Under the pieces are notes generated by a model that was given only the letters and a program-made list of their open reading frames with translations, was not told where the DNA came from and made no database searches. A program made the position numbers and the translations under genes. A stretch of DNA of 6,666 nucleotides from Candidatus Omnitrophota bacterium (GTDB lineage: Bacteria; Omnitrophota; Gorgyraeia; Zapsychrales; Zapsychraceae), in NCBI GenBank assembly GCA_018399915.1, contig JAGYNW010000110.1, forward strand, positions 1 through 6,666, given 5' to 3'. Positions 5,223-6,666 of the stretch are shown piece after piece; position 1 is the first letter of the stretch, and the number at the start of each line of letters is the position of its first letter.

Positions 5223-6666
5223 ATGATTAAAAATATAAATATTCGGGGTAAAGTGTTGGGCCGGATAATTGTTTCATTTTTGCTTCTTTTGATTTTTGTG
5301 GGAGTGTGTTTGCGGTTCTATCATACTAATCAGAATGATTTTGTTTATTATGATGAAGGAATGTATCTTGAGCAAACAAGAAATTTTCTTATAAACGTCC
5401 AAGCTAATCCTCCTTCGGATCTAAGGGAATGGATGCTCTTTTATAATGTTTTAGCCAAATTGGCGCTGTTTTCTAACAAGGCATTGTGGTTTTTTATCGC
5501 TGGACTGCGGGGCGTCTTTATCTCGGCGAATGCTCTTTATTTTACCAGGATCGTTTCTGCTCTTTTCGGATCTTTATCTATCGTGCTGATCTATTTTTTT
5601 GCGAAGAAGTTCTATGGATCGCGCTGGGTTGCATTGATCTCTGCCGTATTTCTGGGGCTTTATCCCAGCCATATCTATTATTCTCGTCTAGGACTTCAGG
5701 AAACCACAAGTGCTTTTTGTTTTTTAGCCGGATTTTATTTTTATTTATTTCATAAAAAGTTGTCTTGGCGGACATTTCTTTCAGGATTTTTCTTCGCCTG
5801 TGTCTTTTTTACGAATTATCGCATGATCATTATTCCTGTTTTGGTTGCTTTTGCGGAGGCCTTTGCAGCGTATTGCAATAAAGAAAAGATACACTATAAA
5901 AAATTTGTGATGAATACGCTTGTTTTTATCGGCTTGATCGCCCTCATTTTTTTGTTTGGCCACTTACAGGGAAGCAAGACGGCCAGTATCACGATCGGAT
6001 GGATGTTTAAACAGAAGAATCTGGCAGAGGGACATTTTGACATTATTAACCTGTTTTCCTATCCGTATTATCTTTATAGGTTGGAAAGTCTTTTTTGGGC
6101 TGTTTTATTTTTTGCCAATGTTGTTTGTTTATATGCTTTCCGCAACGATAAAAGAAAGTGGGCCGCTTTCCTGCCCTTCACCTTAGCGATTGTGCAGATG
6201 TTGATTTTTTCCTTTCCTCAAGAAAAAGGATCGCGGTATATTTGTGTGGTCATGCCATTTATTGCCATGTCCAGTGCGTATGTGGTCTGGCTTGCTTACA
6301 GGATTCGCAAACAATTTTTTTTCAGGGCGGTTGTAATCGTTTTTACGCTTTTTATGTTAGCGGTCCATTTTTTTAAAGGCATAGAGATATCGCAATATCG
6401 TAGTGATTATAAGACGGTTATGGATATCATTAATGCGAGCAATCCTGATTTGCGTGTTGTTTCCTCTCAAAATATGGTGCAGAATTTATATGCTGTTCAA
6501 GGGCAGGATGTAAAGAGTATTCCGGAAACATTTGATATGCTTGCGTTTTACGCAAATAATGGATACAGGTATTTAGTGATAGGTCCACAGGCCTATATCT
6601 CTTATACGCGGGATGGAAAGCGTTTTAGTTTGCCCTTGAAAGATTATTTGGAATTTATCGTTACCA
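5223..6666 (+). CDS. GT-C glycosyltransferase, PMT/ArnT-like family (3' end outside window)
   Basis: An uninterrupted frame of 481 codons begins at the ATG at 5223 and runs off the right edge. The protein starts with a membrane segment (about 15-33) followed at once by VYYDEGMYLEQTRNFL, with D44-E45. An Asp-Glu pair in the first periplasmic loop, followed by a Tyr and an Arg-Asn helix, is the signature of PMT_2/ArnT-like enzymes, which move a sugar from an undecaprenyl- or dolichyl-phosphate carrier to lipid, glycan or protein. Further family features are YPSHIYYSRLGLQE (147-160), TNYR in a later helix pair, and SRYICVVMPF (337-346). About eleven membrane segments end near residue 383. A soluble part follows (YRSDYKTVMDIINASNPD and onward), cut by the window. 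It begins 14 bases after the previous membrane-protein gene, so the two are probably co-expressed. Family assignment is strong; donor and acceptor cannot be told. Confidence 0.86.
   Translation, partial: MIKNINIRGKVLGRIIVSFLLLLIFVGVCLRFYHTNQNDFVYYDEGMYLEQTRNFLINVQANPPSDLREWMLFYNVLAKLALFSNKALWFFIAGLRGVFISANALYFTRIVSALFGSLSIVLIYFFAKKFYGSRWVALISAVFLGLYPSHIYYSRLGLQETTSAFCFLAGFYFYLFHKKLSWRTFLSGFFFACVFFTNYRMIIIPVLVAFAEAFAAYCNKEKIHYKKFVMNTLVFIGLIALIFLFGHLQGSKTASITIGWMFKQKNLAEGHFDIINLFSYPYYLYRLESLFWAVLFFANVVCLYAFRNDKRKWAAFLPFTLAIVQMLIFSFPQEKGSRYICVVMPFIAMSSAYVVWLAYRIRKQFFFRAVVIVFTLFMLAVHFFKGIEISQYRSDYKTVMDIINASNPDLRVVSSQNMVQNLYAVQGQDVKSIPETFDMLAFYANNGYRYLVIGPQAYISYTRDGKRFSLPLKDYLEFIVT

Larger units (their letters stand above)
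1506..6666 (+). other. Probable five-gene transcription unit prmA - GGQ factor - moaC - GT-C - GT-C
   Basis: The five genes share a strand, with gaps of 3, 9, 4 and 14 bases (the 4 depends on the 3307 start). I saw no hairpin with a T run between them, and no gap is long enough for an independent promoter. The unit is bounded on the left by the hflC terminator and continues past the right edge. The promoter that drives it was not found. Co-transcription is inferred from spacing only. Confidence 0.6.

Noticed and set aside
5486..6376. Several short plus-strand frames (5486-5755, 5956-6186, 6158-6376) and minus-strand frames in the same area
   Set aside because: All sit inside the continuous reading frame from 5223 to the window end, which has clear GT-C features. 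They are out-of-frame shadows.

Overview
The window is a stretch of ordinary bacterial chromosome, AT-leaning (about 40% GC by eye), with every supported gene on the + strand and almost no non-coding DNA. It holds six genes: the 3' end of hflK, then hflC, prmA, a small GGQ release-factor-like gene, moaC and a large membrane-protein gene; a second large membrane-protein gene runs off the right edge, making seven in all with two partial. I see no tRNA, rRNA, CRISPR array, insertion sequence or phage gene. The gene types (HflKC, PrmA, a C12orf65/MTRFR-like rescue factor, molybdopterin synthesis, GT-C membrane enzymes) fit a diderm bacterium. The style resembles uncultured lineages such as Omnitrophota or other PVC-related phyla, but that is an impression from gene style and not a sequence-based placement.

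Region 1 (1-1491) is the end of an hflK-hflC operon. The two SPFH-family proteins are separated by one base and are expected to form the membrane cage that surrounds and modulates the FtsH protease. A good intrinsic terminator (1458-1491) closes this unit.

Region 2 (1506-3302) is a tight run of three soluble housekeeping proteins: PrmA (ribosomal protein L11 methyltransferase), a short GGQ protein likely to rescue stalled ribosomes, and MoaC (molybdenum cofactor step 1). Gaps are 3 and 9 bases. PrmA and the GGQ protein both act on the ribosome near the release-factor/GTPase region; MoaC has no obvious link to them.

Region 3 (3307-6666) carries two consecutive, different polytopic membrane proteins, each with about a dozen hydrophobic segments and a soluble C-terminal part. 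Both look like GT-C-type glycosyltransferases or relatives. The second has the Asp-Glu motif in its first external loop expected of the PMT/ArnT-like group. The first is a less characterised GT-C-like family, tentatively DUF6798-like. Regions 2 and 3 are probably co-transcribed, since gaps never exceed 14 bases and no terminator was seen between them.

No clearly new system is visible. The points most worth checking are the ribosome-related pair prmA plus GGQ factor, the tandem GT-C genes of unknown substrate, and the placement of the terminator directly against the prmA start.
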